Under the pieces are notes generated by a model. That model saw nothing but the letters and a program-made list of their open reading frames with translations. It had not been told where the DNA came from and ran no database searches. Below are positions 37,394-46,135 of a stretch of 64,000 bases of DNA, in pieces (the first letter of the stretch is position 1; each line of letters begins with the position of its first letter). The stretch is from Massilibacillus massiliensis (GTDB taxonomy: Bacteria; Bacillota; Negativicutes; FLKF01). The translations under genes were made by a program, and so were the position numbers. Location: positions 3,515,533 to 3,579,532 of the forward strand of contig NZ_LT575483.1 in NCBI RefSeq assembly GCF_900086705.1, written 5' to 3'.

Positions 37394-37543
37394 TTTTTTG
37401 TTGAGCAGAGAAGCCGCGACGACGCATACTGGAAGGAGTCTGCTAGGAGTAGCTGACGAAGTATAACGAAAAAACGTCGCTGATACAGCAGTTTCTAGTC
37501 TATGATCACAGTTTTTTAATAAACAAGAAGGAGGCCCATTATC
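37394..37543. other. Intergenic spacer with inverted-repeat debris
   Basis: About 150 bases, less AT-rich than usual, containing ACGACG-CATACTGG and AACGTCGCTGATACAGCAG, words resembling the GC-rich spacer at 45310-45450. It probably belongs to the same class of degenerate intergenic repeat. AAGGAGGCCC near 37530 is the ribosome site of the next gene. Confidence 0.3.
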
Positions 37544-38731
37544 ATGAACAGACAAGAGGCTTTAAAACATTTTAGAGAAAAATACCTAAACCCTAAACTA
37601 GCCGAGCAAATAAAAGCGGTGGACAGTTATTTCCGGAAAAATAAAGATGACCTAGCCAAGGATTTTTTAGCAAGTTTTCAAGAGGTATGTAGTGCCGTCA
37701 AAGAACAACAAGAAACGCAAAATAAGCCTCCTCTTCGTTCGATTAATTTATCTCTGCTTCGAACTTCGTTATGTAGAGGCGAGGCAGTCTATCGCTGGGA
37801 TGTCTATGATGCGTTGGGAGCATGGGATTGGGAAGGAAAATCTTATAGATATGATGCTCAGTGGTGCATACAGCTGCTGCACCAGACAATACCCGAGTTA
37901 GAGCCAAGCCGCAAAAGATATGTATTCGCGCTCATTCCGCAAGACCTCGTCAGGATTGGACAGTCAGATATAGCTAACTTTCACCTTTATATTATCCAGT
38001 TAGCCCGCTACAGCTTGCAAAACGTGTCAGCGATACCTGAGTTTCAAGACATTCAAAGGGAAAATCCCTTTACCATTTATGTAGGTGAGTTTTTAAAAGA
38101 TTATCAGCCGGTATCCATCGAGCCAAACCCAACGATAAAAATTAAAGGCATAAGAACTCGAATCAAAAGAAAACCTCATCAGTGCTTCCGGTCACTCCAA
38201 AATATGGATCTGGGCTCAGAACAATATACATATGTTAATTTTAGCTATAGTGATTTAAATGGCAGTGACTTAAGTGGTTGCGAACTGCAACAAGGAATCT
38301 TTGTCGGTACAAATTTACAAAACTGCAATCTGGAGAGAACTAACTTTAGTCATTGCTCAATACATGACGCCAACTTTAGTCATTGCAACCTAGAAAAAGC
38401 CAATTTTTCCGGCACAAAGGGAGGAATAGGAATCGATAGTACTCCTCTACAGATATACCAGTCACAACTTTCCTGCGTAGATGAGGAAAGCACCATTGAC
38501 AGAGATAAAATCCCGTCGTTTTTTGGAGTTGATTTTTACGGGAGTAACCTTGTTCAGACTGACTTTAGTGGAGCTGATTTACGCGGGGCTGATTTTCGTA
38601 AGGCTATATTTGGGCAAACCTCTTTTCAGGACGCTTTGCTACATGAAGCTATATTTTTAAAAGAAAGCCAAAATGAAATAAAATTAACCCCAGAGCAAAC
38701 AGATAGTATTTGCTGGGTAATGGAGGAGTAA
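37544..38731 (+). CDS. Pentapeptide-repeat protein with a VgrG-module N-terminal domain
   Basis: A 395-residue protein. The N-terminal domain (1-185, starting MNRQEALKHFREKY) is shared with the gene at 44718. The C-terminal part (215-385) is a right-handed beta-helix of pentapeptide repeats A(D/N)LxX (NGSDLSGCEL, NLEKANFSGT, DFSGADLRGADF). The N-terminal domain precedes an Imm11-like gene and a PAAR-like gene in both spike modules, so it is probably an adaptor or accessory of tip assembly rather than a DNA-gyrase mimic. The family is unnamed as far as I can tell. Confidence 0.7.
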   Translation: MNRQEALKHFREKYLNPKLAEQIKAVDSYFRKNKDDLAKDFLASFQEVCSAVKEQQETQNKPPLRSINLSLLRTSLCRGEAVYRWDVYDALGAWDWEGKSYRYDAQWCIQLLHQTIPELEPSRKRYVFALIPQDLVRIGQSDIANFHLYIIQLARYSLQNVSAIPEFQDIQRENPFTIYVGEFLKDYQPVSIEPNPTIKIKGIRTRIKRKPHQCFRSLQNMDLGSEQYTYVNFSYSDLNGSDLSGCELQQGIFVGTNLQNCNLERTNFSHCSIHDANFSHCNLEKANFSGTKGGIGIDSTPLQIYQSQLSCVDEESTIDRDKIPSFFGVDFYGSNLVQTDFSGADLRGADFRKAIFGQTSFQDALLHEAIFLKESQNEIKLTPEQTDSICWVMEE

Positions 38732-38733
38732 AG

Positions 38734-39219
38734 ATGGAATATTTCATATTGCGCCAGGACCGCAACCTAACTGGCGCCATAAAGCCACTAAATCTGTCAT
38801 GGCTAAAAAAAATACATGATTTTGAAGATATAACGGTAGTGGCGGTAGACAAACAAAGCCACGAGCAGTATGTAGACTTTCTGGATAGTCCGCGAGCGAT
38901 AGCCTCTGACAAACTTAAACGAATATTGTCGGCATATAACTCACAGATAATATTTAAAATTCTTATGCTCGTTGATGTCAAATCTATTTATTGGTTATTT
39001 GAGGCACCGGAAATTGATTGTTTATCGCCCAATACCGAGCTACAAAAAAAGGACAAGATCACGCGTCTAGTATTAGACCGCGAAAAAGTGAAGGAGCATG
39101 CTGTTTTTTCAGTCAAAGGTATTCCAGAGCATTATATAATCATTAATCTTAATGTAGCGGAAAAAATATTTCAGCAAGACCCTTGGGGAATTATACTTCA
39201 AGAGGTAGAGGCAATTTAA
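38734..39219 (+). CDS. Imm11/DUF1629-like protein, module A
   Basis: A 161-residue protein starting at ATG 38734 (ATGGAGGAG upstream). It begins MEYFILRQDRN and contains LDSPRAIASDKLKRIL, EIDCLSPNTE and a C-terminal domain ending IILQEVEAI. The order W/D-SPRA-SdKLk-iDCLs-LvLDr-kik-h-iF matches the DUF1629/Imm11 fold as I remember it. A homologue at 45584 occupies the same place in module B, each just before a DUF4280 gene. It may be an immunity protein or a tip-loading adaptor. Confidence 0.5.
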   Translation: MEYFILRQDRNLTGAIKPLNLSWLKKIHDFEDITVVAVDKQSHEQYVDFLDSPRAIASDKLKRILSAYNSQIIFKILMLVDVKSIYWLFEAPEIDCLSPNTELQKKDKITRLVLDREKVKEHAVFSVKGIPEHYIIINLNVAEKIFQQDPWGIILQEVEAI

Positions 39220-39248
39220 AAATCTTAAGAAAAAGGAGCGTTTAAAAC

Positions 39249-39590
39249 ATGACAAATGATGAACAAGGACAAAGTTACGTGGTTGACGGTGCCAGTATTG
39301 AGTGTAGCGCGGGGAGCATGGCAGGTAGGCTCAGTTTCTCACAATCCCATCAATGTGATATCAATGGAAAAGCCGTATTAAATATTAAAGATAGCCAGTC
39401 TATGGTCAATATCGGCAGTATGGGGAAGTGTAAAAACAAAAAAAATGCCCCTTGCGTACCCGCGCTCAGCGGAGAGTGGCAATGCGGTAAAGACGGCGTA
39501 GATATTGACAATACTCCGGCGCTTCTCAACACCTCTATTATTCCTTGTGGTAACGGCGGCGTTATTAAAATTGTAGCTGATGGACAATAA
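39249..39590 (+). CDS. DUF4280 PAAR-like spike-tip protein 1
   Basis: A 113-residue protein with AAAAAGGAGCG before ATG 39249. YVVDGASIECSAG, the Cys-containing NIGSMGKCKNKKNAPCVPAL and the C-terminal DIDNTPALLNTSIIPCGNGGVIKI are the DUF4280 signature. That family is a PAAR-like, zinc-binding sharpened tip that sits on VgrG trimers; the paired cysteines fit metal binding. It is one of two in the window. Confidence 0.85.
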   Translation: MTNDEQGQSYVVDGASIECSAGSMAGRLSFSQSHQCDINGKAVLNIKDSQSMVNIGSMGKCKNKKNAPCVPALSGEWQCGKDGVDIDNTPALLNTSIIPCGNGGVIKIVADGQ

Positions 39591-39803
39591 AATTTCAAAA
39601 ATAATGAGTTGAATTTCAAGAAAAAAGACGATATCTATATAAAAAGTACTAAAGATTTGTACATATAGCAATCATCAGAAAGGGGGATAGGGCTGAGCGG
39701 CGTTACGCAGGAAGCAAGCGATGCGCTATCCTCCTTTTTGGTAGACTGGTAAAAAGTTTAGTGGTTATATATATTATAAAAAATGAATGGGGAGGATGTT
39801 CAT

Positions 39804-40235
39804 ATGGGATTTAAATTAACGGTTACAGGAGAAAACGCCACAGTTCAGTTAGGTGAAAAAGTGATCAATTCAGTCGATGTAAGCACATCTACGGAAAGCA
39901 GTGCGTTAGCAAAAACAAACATTGTTGCTACGATGACTGTAAGTGGTAAACTACTGTCTAACAACAAGGCAATGGATGACCTTGAAACCGAAAAAATGTT
40001 TGCATGGTCGTTGGTTCCACCGGAAGATAAAGATGCTTACCGTAGTGTGATTGTAGAAGTTGTCTCAGCCGGTAGAGTTCCACGCAAAATATATTTTCCC
40101 AAGGCCTTTGTTGTTGACTATAACGAAAAATATAGCCATGCCGACGGGGCGGGAGAGTTTTCTTTGGTGATGCGGCAAAAAATTGATTCTGTACATGCAG
40201 TAAAATCTGAAAGTGGATTAGATGTAGAAGAATAA
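39804..40235 (+). CDS. Hcp-like tube protein, copy 3
   Basis: A 143-residue protein starting at ATG 39804 (GGGGAGGATG upstream). It shares with copies 1 and 2 the start MGFKLTVTGE, the WSLVPPEDKDAYRSV segment and the end AFVVDYNEKYSHADGAGEFSLVMRQK. It is the most diverged at the N-terminus and sits inside spike module A, 200 bases after the PAAR-like gene. The intergenic 39591-39803 holds no gene. Confidence 0.6.
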   Translation: MGFKLTVTGENATVQLGEKVINSVDVSTSTESSALAKTNIVATMTVSGKLLSNNKAMDDLETEKMFAWSLVPPEDKDAYRSVIVEVVSAGRVPRKIYFPKAFVVDYNEKYSHADGAGEFSLVMRQKIDSVHAVKSESGLDVEE

Positions 40236-40455
40236 AAGAGAAACAAGCTGGATAACGTGAATTTATTATAAAGATGGCTACGCGGCCAACGGCAAAGATG
40301 ACAGGTCATTGTAGACTAATGAAAGGAGCGAAAGTAAGAAGAATCTATTAGTTTGTTGTAAAAAGTGCTTCGAACAAAAAGTAATATAATGGGAAAATTA
40401 TCTGTAGCATGTTTCAATAGAGAGATATTGTTTTGTTGTATGGAGGTTATGAAAT
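40236..40455. other. Spacer with relic of the TssK-like gene end
   Basis: Positions about 40285-40325 match the end of the baseplate gene at 30611 and its junction (CATTGTAGACTAATGAAAGG, compare 31375-31395), but no coding frame remains upstream of it. The rest, to the ribosome site TGGAGG at 40441-40446, is AT-rich and gene-free. Confidence 0.55.
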
Positions 40456-41754
40456 TTGAATGAAACGAAATGGAGAAAATTAGTTCGAGACAGAATTCTG
40501 AGTACAAACAATCTTGAAATGCGGCGTATCGTAAAAGAAGTCTTACAAGGACCCTTTATGGATATTGTACAGTATCAATTGGACGCGGATAAAGCATTAG
40601 AAGAAAAAGTAATGAAAGAGTTACCTTTAGATCATACAAAATGTGCTATTTATACAACAGTTTGTACTAAAAGTGACTATGTGCAAGACAATGCAGGCTT
40701 GTTTCCTATGCTTCCAGGCGAGTTTAGCAGGTTTGTTTATCAGGTTGACTGGATTAAAGAAAAAATTGAGCAAGATGGAAAAGCAGTCCTGTGCAATGTT
40801 TTCATGGAATGTGAAGGAAAAATCATTCAGCAGATGCTCGACGAACAAGCGGAATATAACTATCACGTCGAAATAGTGACAGACAGGAATAATACATACA
40901 TAACAAACATCGAACTATCTCCAAGTATGAAATATTTGAAACCAATGGAAAAAGTCTATAGACTTTTTCAGTTTAATAACATCAAATGGAGAACTGTCAA
41001 CAATCCTTATGCCTATAAATTTGTCAACGTAGCGATTAAAGAGTTGCCTCCGTTTAAACCCAATGAAAAAATCAACGCAATTACAGTACATTTAGGTGAT
41101 TATGAACAGTATAAAAAAAACGATATGATGTTGCTCTGGAATGTCCAGCAGCTCACTATCGCCAAGAACGATTTTCCTATCCCAGTACCAGGCAAAGACC
41201 TATTTGAGCATCAATTTTTGCTGTCGGAATTAGGAGCTGATCATGGCTACCTAGTTCATCCGGACAATTCGAATATCGTTGACGTACGATTTGATGCGGA
41301 TAAACTAGTGATTATCACGAATATACCGAAAATGCCAAGATGGCAGGTAGCCAAATTCCATATACCTTCAGATACGGATATACCTTGGCTGCATTACCAA
41401 ATTGTTAGCAACCGTCGCAAGGAGAGCTTTATTGAACGCTTTGCGACGGCGAAAAACAACCAGCCGATACGAACTAAAGGAGAGTTCATTCGTATAGTCA
41501 ACAGTTTTCATGCGGCTGAGGAAATTAAATTTTATAAGATCGACAACCAAGCAAACCAAGACACTGTAGGGGAAACCAGCGATCTAAACTACTTTGTAGC
41601 AGATGAGATTCGCGACGAGCACGCTAAAGAGGTGATGAAAGTTATTTTCGAAGCAGAAAACTCTACGTTTATTACCGTAGAACAAATGAGCTTTCTGGTT
41701 TCAGAGCTTCAGTATCGCTACCCTGAGTACCGCTGGATCGGAGAATTAGCCTAG
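40456..41754 (+). CDS. Probable baseplate protein, paralogue 2
   Basis: A 432-residue homologue of the protein at 28567. TTG 40456 is taken as start because TGGAGG (40441-40446) is nine bases upstream and the nearby ATGs are out of frame. A second full-length wedge-like protein is unusual for one machine. It may serve a second baseplate that pairs with module A/B spikes, or be a specialised replacement. Part of its C-terminal coding sequence recurs in the chimeric remnant at 31388. Confidence 0.5.
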   Translation: MNETKWRKLVRDRILSTNNLEMRRIVKEVLQGPFMDIVQYQLDADKALEEKVMKELPLDHTKCAIYTTVCTKSDYVQDNAGLFPMLPGEFSRFVYQVDWIKEKIEQDGKAVLCNVFMECEGKIIQQMLDEQAEYNYHVEIVTDRNNTYITNIELSPSMKYLKPMEKVYRLFQFNNIKWRTVNNPYAYKFVNVAIKELPPFKPNEKINAITVHLGDYEQYKKNDMMLLWNVQQLTIAKNDFPIPVPGKDLFEHQFLLSELGADHGYLVHPDNSNIVDVRFDADKLVIITNIPKMPRWQVAKFHIPSDTDIPWLHYQIVSNRRKESFIERFATAKNNQPIRTKGEFIRIVNSFHAAEEIKFYKIDNQANQDTVGETSDLNYFVADEIRDEHAKEVMKVIFEAENSTFITVEQMSFLVSELQYRYPEYRWIGELA

Positions 41755-41782
41755 AGTTAAAACTATATTGAGGAGTAAAAAC

Positions 41783-41830
41783 ATGGTAATGGACTATTTC
41801 TTAAGGCGTATAAACCCTATTGGGGATTAA
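41783..41830 (+). pseudogene. 5' stub of an Imm11-like gene cut by a palindromic repeat
   Basis: After a ribosome-site-like GAGGAG (41770-41775), ATG 41783 begins MVMDYFLRRINP, which resembles the start of the Imm11-like proteins (MEYFILRQDRN; MQYFLFHSG). It stops after about 15 codons exactly where the palindromic repeat begins. I read this as a gene whose remainder was deleted. Confidence 0.45.
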
Positions 41831-41929
41831 TGGGGTCAGGCTTGAGTTATATAAGAATTGACTTATAGGATTTATAGTAAAAGACCTGCTAAGCTTGAAA
41901 TCAAGTAATATAACTCAAGCCTGACCCCA
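41831..41929. repeat. Palindromic REP/MITE-like element, copy A
   Basis: Starts TGGGGTCAGGCTTGAG and ends with its reverse complement CTCAAGCCTGACCCCA. The middle contains AAAGACCTGCTAAGCTTG and CTTGAAATCAAG. This copy carries about 9 extra bases in the left half (TTATAGGATTTATAG). It joins an Imm11-like gene stub (left) to a 3' fragment of the TssK-like gene (right). Confidence 0.9.
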
Positions 41930-41937
41930 AATATACA

Positions 41938-42123
41938 AAAGAAGCGATGAATCGAGAAGTTATTCTTTTATACATCGCAACGAAGTTGAAAAAAGCATTT
42001 GCCGAGTATGATAATCTGGAAATTTTTGAAGCTCTGAGGGCGATATTACAATCCATCAAAAACGGCGGCGAACGCGAATTGCTTCGTGGATATCGGCAAA
42101 GACGCCAGGTCATTGTAGACTAA
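41938..42123 (+). pseudogene. 3' fragment of the TssK-like baseplate gene
   Basis: Sixty-one codons from KEAMNREVILLYIATK to RQRRQVIVD and a stop, almost identical to the end of the gene at 30611-31387. No start codon context remains; the left end abuts palindromic repeat copy A. It is a leftover of a duplicated baseplate gene. Confidence 0.85.
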
Positions 42124-42153
42124 ATGTATAGCATGTTAAGGGGGAGATAGATT

Positions 42154-42795
42154 ATGGCGCGTGAATATATGGACGAAACCGTACTGAAAGTTTTGCAGGA
42201 GGCTGAAGACCAGGCGGCGGCAGAGGCTGCCGAAGCTGCATTGTCCGAGGAAATTGCTGCACAGGATCTTGAAAGTGGAGAAGTACTGATCAATCGCAAA
42301 CTGGTACGTTTTGCCCCTAGAGAATTTTTAGATGGTCGAGTAAAAATTAGTATGCCAGAGAACTGGAAGGACATGGAACTAGAAGTTGCCAAGCGAAAAT
42401 ATCCGTATGAAACAAGACCACCGATCATTCAGACGGATGAGACGATGACGTTTAATCTCACGCTGAATCATACCAATACGCCGCTGAAAAAAGAAGAAAT
42501 GAAAACTTTTATCGATGCGATGAAAATGTATGCAGGCAAGGCGGTGAAGGTGCAGTTGATCGAACAAGGTGAAAGCATAGAAGAAAGTGGAATTGTCGTT
42601 GGCTGGTTTGATTTTATCAGTCCGGGGTTTGATGAATTGATCTACAATTTTGTCTTTTGCACCGTGTTGGAGAAAAAAGCGCTGATCATGACCTTTAATT
42701 GTTTAAACAGTCAGCAGGAACGCTGGCGTTCAGTTGCCCATGCAATGATGCATACCTTGGAAATTGTAGATGATCATTCTGAAAAGGAGGCGTAA
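42154..42795 (+). CDS. DUF1795/DcrB-like protein, candidate Eag-type effector chaperone
   Basis: A 213-residue protein. An acidic, alanine-rich N-terminal helix (20-50) leads to a domain (about 60-205) with the DcrB/DUF1795 look: VKISMPENWKDMELE, then VVGWFDFISPGFDELIYNF, FCTVLEKKALIMTFNC and the closing AHAMMHTLEIVDD. DUF1795 includes Eag chaperones, which shield the transmembrane part of VgrG/PAAR-linked effectors. It is immediately upstream of VgrG 2, as eag genes often are. The assignment rests on pattern and neighbourhood. AGGGGGAGAT precedes the ATG. Confidence 0.6.
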   Translation: MAREYMDETVLKVLQEAEDQAAAEAAEAALSEEIAAQDLESGEVLINRKLVRFAPREFLDGRVKISMPENWKDMELEVAKRKYPYETRPPIIQTDETMTFNLTLNHTNTPLKKEEMKTFIDAMKMYAGKAVKVQLIEQGESIEESGIVVGWFDFISPGFDELIYNFVFCTVLEKKALIMTFNCLNSQQERWRSVAHAMMHTLEIVDDHSEKEA

Positions 42796-42798
42796 ACT

Positions 42799-44700
42799 GT
42801 GATGAAACATGGTTTGATGGGAAATATACCGCAGCATCCGGCAGCCCTTGGACAACATGATTTGCGCGATATTGCGCAGTTTACCAAAGAAGCTGCAAGT
42901 CTTGGGCTGCTGCAAGAAGATGCGAATAAGCTAACGACGTTTATCGGCACTGCGGCAAATGCAGGTGGTTTGTCAGAACCACTGGATGAATCAACGATAA
43001 AAGCTTGTCTGGACGCAGGCGCGCAAGCGGGGCTGATCGATGCAACTGCGAGGAATGTTGTGGCGCAGACACAGTCTCTGCTGGCAAATGCCAGGGCACT
43101 GGGTGTAACGCCGTATAACTATCAGGACTGTATTACAAACATTTTAAGTAAAGCACAGCGCACAGGAATTTTGTCGGCGCAAAACACCCAAATGCATGCA
43201 GCTCTGGGAGAGCAGCAAAGTGAGGCACCTATAGATCCGCTCGCACCTGCTGAAGGTCCGGCTGTAAACAGTCTCACCCTGCGTTTTGAGCCAATCGAGG
43301 GAAAAATCTTAAGTGTCTCAATAAAAACAGAGATTAATGAACATGCTGTGCTCAGAGTCAAAGGAATCTTAGCGCCGGCTGAAGCCGGAGAAGATGGCAG
43401 TACACCGCCTGACGACAGGTTTCTGACTGAAATTGCCCCGGGAACACCGGCAGCTCTGTTTAGTATCGATCCAAAAGGCGAAGTGGAATGCCTTTTTCAG
43501 GGTATACTGCTTCGCGCTGTGCAGACCCAAGCCACCACGTATAAAGAGTTTGAAGCAGAAGTTGCCAGCCCTAGTTACCTGCTGGACATTGAAAAAGATA
43601 GCCAGTCCTTTCAACGCATGTCCGACACCTATAATGATATTGTTCAAAAAGTGGCCGGGGATGCCTGTATCTACAACAACCTGCCGGATGTGACAACGGG
43701 TAAGCTGATTGTCCGTTATAAAGAAACGGTATGGGAATTTGTAAAACGTATGTGTTCACGTCTAAACAGCGGACTAGTTCCCGACATCTATTCTGACAGC
43801 ATTCGCATCGGGTTTGGCATACCGGAAAGTGGAGAAGCCAAGGAATTTACGGTCAGCAGTTACACCGTAAAAAAAGAACTGCAAAGATATCAGACGGCAC
43901 AAGCCAATCAACTGAAACATTCCAGCCCGACGGTCATGGATATTGATTTTATGTATTACCAGGTGAAAAGTGTTGACCGTCTTGCCATTGGTGATTGCGT
44001 GACCTTTTTAGAACACACACTGTATGTGCGCGCTGTGGAAGGCTGTCTGGAAGGAGATATTCTTGTCTTCACTTATGATTTGGTGAGTAAGCAGGGACTT
44101 GTTCAGCCTGATATTTATAACGAAGAACTGGCGGGCGTTTCTCTAATCGGAGAAGTCAAGGTGATTACCAATGACCAGATCAAAGCACATATCACAGAAA
44201 TTGATGCCGAATGGGATGGTGGCGGAGACTGGTATTTTCCATACTCGACGCTGTTTTCCAGTCCCGGCGGTTCAGGCTGGTATGTGATGCCTGAACCGGG
44301 CGATACCGTAAAAATTACAATGCTGAATAACAAAGAGGAAGATGCTGTTGCATCAAGCTCTGTCAATCGTACCAGCGAAGCCCCTGAAAAACGCAGTAAT
44401 CCTGATTATAAATCCCTAAGCAATGTCCATGGTAAAGAAGTACTGTTTACCCCGGACGGTATTTATATTACCAACCAGTCAGGCCGTGTTTTCATTAACT
44501 TGACCGATGCTGACGGCATCACCATCATCAGTGATAAAAACATCAATATTGAGGCCGCTGAAAATATTGTTGTGAAAGCAGCCAAAGACGTGATCATCAT
44601 CGCTGAAGAAAATATGAAATTAAACTGCGGACAGGCCACGCTGCAAAGCGAAAAAAGCGGACTCATCGACATCCAAGGCAAAGAAGTCCGCACAAATTAA
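42799..44700 (+). CDS. vgrG: VgrG-like spike protein 2 with a helical N-terminal extension
   Basis: A 633-residue protein. Residues 1-155 are an added alanine-rich helical region with repeated AGLxD/GxTxxNxxxQ-like units. The gp27-like part follows (LIVRYKETVWEFVKRMCSRL), then an OB fold (SGWYVMPEPGDTVKI), then a beta-helix (GITIISDKNINIEAAENIVVKAAKDV ...). No toxin tail. GTG 42799 has AAGGAGG eight bases upstream; ATG 42802 is the alternative. The extension may bind the neighbouring DUF1795-like protein or an effector. Confidence 0.82.
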   Translation: MMKHGLMGNIPQHPAALGQHDLRDIAQFTKEAASLGLLQEDANKLTTFIGTAANAGGLSEPLDESTIKACLDAGAQAGLIDATARNVVAQTQSLLANARALGVTPYNYQDCITNILSKAQRTGILSAQNTQMHAALGEQQSEAPIDPLAPAEGPAVNSLTLRFEPIEGKILSVSIKTEINEHAVLRVKGILAPAEAGEDGSTPPDDRFLTEIAPGTPAALFSIDPKGEVECLFQGILLRAVQTQATTYKEFEAEVASPSYLLDIEKDSQSFQRMSDTYNDIVQKVAGDACIYNNLPDVTTGKLIVRYKETVWEFVKRMCSRLNSGLVPDIYSDSIRIGFGIPESGEAKEFTVSSYTVKKELQRYQTAQANQLKHSSPTVMDIDFMYYQVKSVDRLAIGDCVTFLEHTLYVRAVEGCLEGDILVFTYDLVSKQGLVQPDIYNEELAGVSLIGEVKVITNDQIKAHITEIDAEWDGGGDWYFPYSTLFSSPGGSGWYVMPEPGDTVKITMLNNKEEDAVASSSVNRTSEAPEKRSNPDYKSLSNVHGKEVLFTPDGIYITNQSGRVFINLTDADGITIISDKNINIEAAENIVVKAAKDVIIIAEENMKLNCGQATLQSEKSGLIDIQGKEVRTN

Positions 44701-44717
44701 AAAAGGAGAAAGCACCG

Positions 44718-45305
44718 ATGCGACGTGAAGAAGCACTACAACGTTTTCACGAAGAAGATGTAGAGCCGCAAATAGAGCAAAGCTTGGCGGCACTTGATCT
44801 TTTCTATCAAGAAAATGAAGAGAATTTGGCCGAAGATCTCAAAACGGCCTTTCGTAAACTTTGGCAAAGGATCGCTATGCTGCAGGCCGCAGGGCAAAAA
44901 AACAGCATCGTCTATATCTATGGTTCTTTTCTTTATAGTTCACTATGCCTCGGACAAAGTGCCTATCGACTGGATGCGTATGATGAAACCTGGTTTCTCG
45001 ACACGAAAGAGTGTGCTGCCTCGTATGACGCTGCCTGGGCATTTTCTTTCCTGCACGATGCATGTGATCGCCTGTATGAGAAAAGCAAAAAATATGCCGG
45101 CTGCATTACACGCTATGATATCGCCTGTATAAAGCGGGCAGAGGCGCCTCGGTTTAGTGAATATATCGAAGAACTTGGCAAAGTGGTCATTGAAGAAATG
45201 TTTTTAACACCGGAATTCCAAGAACTGAAAAAAGCAGATGAACTCACCGTATATATGGGTGAATATAAAGATCAATGCCAGGAAATCGGTACGTCGGGCT
45301 CTTGA
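44718..45305 (+). CDS. N-terminal-domain homologue of the pentapeptide protein, probably truncated
   Basis: A 195-residue protein (MRREEALQRFHEEDVEPQI ...) matching residues 1-185 of the protein at 37544 but with no pentapeptide repeats. The coding similarity stops at MGEYKDQCQEI; the last residues GTSGS and stop come from the GC-rich spacer that follows. Either the family has short members or the 3' half was replaced by the spacer at about 45290. It precedes the Imm11-like and PAAR-like genes, in the same order as module A. Confidence 0.65.
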   Translation: MRREEALQRFHEEDVEPQIEQSLAALDLFYQENEENLAEDLKTAFRKLWQRIAMLQAAGQKNSIVYIYGSFLYSSLCLGQSAYRLDAYDETWFLDTKECAASYDAAWAFSFLHDACDRLYEKSKKYAGCITRYDIACIKRAEAPRFSEYIEELGKVVIEEMFLTPEFQELKKADELTVYMGEYKDQCQEIGTSGS

Positions 45306-45583
45306 TAAACTGTGGACAGATAGGCCGCGGGTCGGCGATAAGCACTCATCTGCGGCGTTGCAACAAGGGGCTGCTTGTCGACGTACAGCAGTACGACTCC
45401 TTCGCAACCCCTTGCTGCGCCTTGCAGCTGAGCACTTCTCACCAACCGGCAGCCTATCTTCGTACTAGTCACTAAGTGGAACGGTTTTAGAAGTTTTCGA
45501 AGGCATATAAATACTTTATTTTGTCTACACGCTGATATGCACAAAAATCGGCACATATTCAATCGGAAAAGGGGGAATTCCCT
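45306..45583. other. Spacer with GC-rich imperfect inverted repeat
   Basis: Positions 45340-45435 contain GGGGCTGCTTGTCGACGTAC and, facing it, GTACGACTCCTTCGCAACCCC-like sequence, inside flanks GCGTTGCAACAAG / CCTTGCTGCGCC. It is clearly unlike the AT-rich neighbours. Positions about 45450-45535 share words in order with 85-145 at the window start. It looks like a dispersed non-coding element; short frames in it are not believed. Confidence 0.5.
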
Positions 45584-46135
45584 ATGCAATATTTTCTGTT
45601 TCATAGTGGTGCATATGCCAGAACCTTGGAAACAGAGCAACTGCCGGAAGCAGTATTAACGCAGAAACTTTTGACCAAAAATCAGGCACTGGAACTCGAA
45701 GATACCTATGTCATTCTCGTCGACAGCCAGACAGAAGAACCGTACCCTGATATCATCAGCCGTCCGGCGTATTTAATCAGCAACGGTGTCCGTATGATCC
45801 TTGGAAAATATGACCGCAGTCTTGTCTTTAAAGCAGTACCCATAATAGAACAAGAAACCGGTGCGCAATATCTCTACTGGATGATGGGCGTCGATGAAAT
45901 CGACTGCCTCTCAGATCAGACGGTCTATGACAAAGGTGGTCAGATCAAGGAAATCGTGTTAGATGAAACAAAAATAGGAAGCAAAACAATATTTAAAGTG
46001 CGCACAAGGTTGGGAAAATACCTGATCGTACGCTTGGACGCAGCAGAAAGCCTGCTAAGACGTCCTTTCTACGGGATATCTCTAACCCCTGTCCGCACCC
46101 AGCAAGAGGAGGAGGAATACGATGTCATTTTATAG
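45584..46135 (+). CDS. Imm11/DUF1629-like protein, module B
   Basis: A 183-residue homologue of the protein at 38734 (MQYFLFHSG; YLISNGVRMILGKYDRSLVFKAVP; VDEIDCLSDQT; EIVLDETKIGSKTIFKVR; RRPFYGISLTPVRTQ). AAAAGGGGGAAT precedes the ATG. Its end overlaps the PAAR-like gene by 14 bases, so the two products are probably made in a fixed ratio, which suits an adaptor to the tip better than a free immunity protein. Confidence 0.55.
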   Translation: MQYFLFHSGAYARTLETEQLPEAVLTQKLLTKNQALELEDTYVILVDSQTEEPYPDIISRPAYLISNGVRMILGKYDRSLVFKAVPIIEQETGAQYLYWMMGVDEIDCLSDQTVYDKGGQIKEIVLDETKIGSKTIFKVRTRLGKYLIVRLDAAESLLRRPFYGISLTPVRTQQEEEEYDVIL

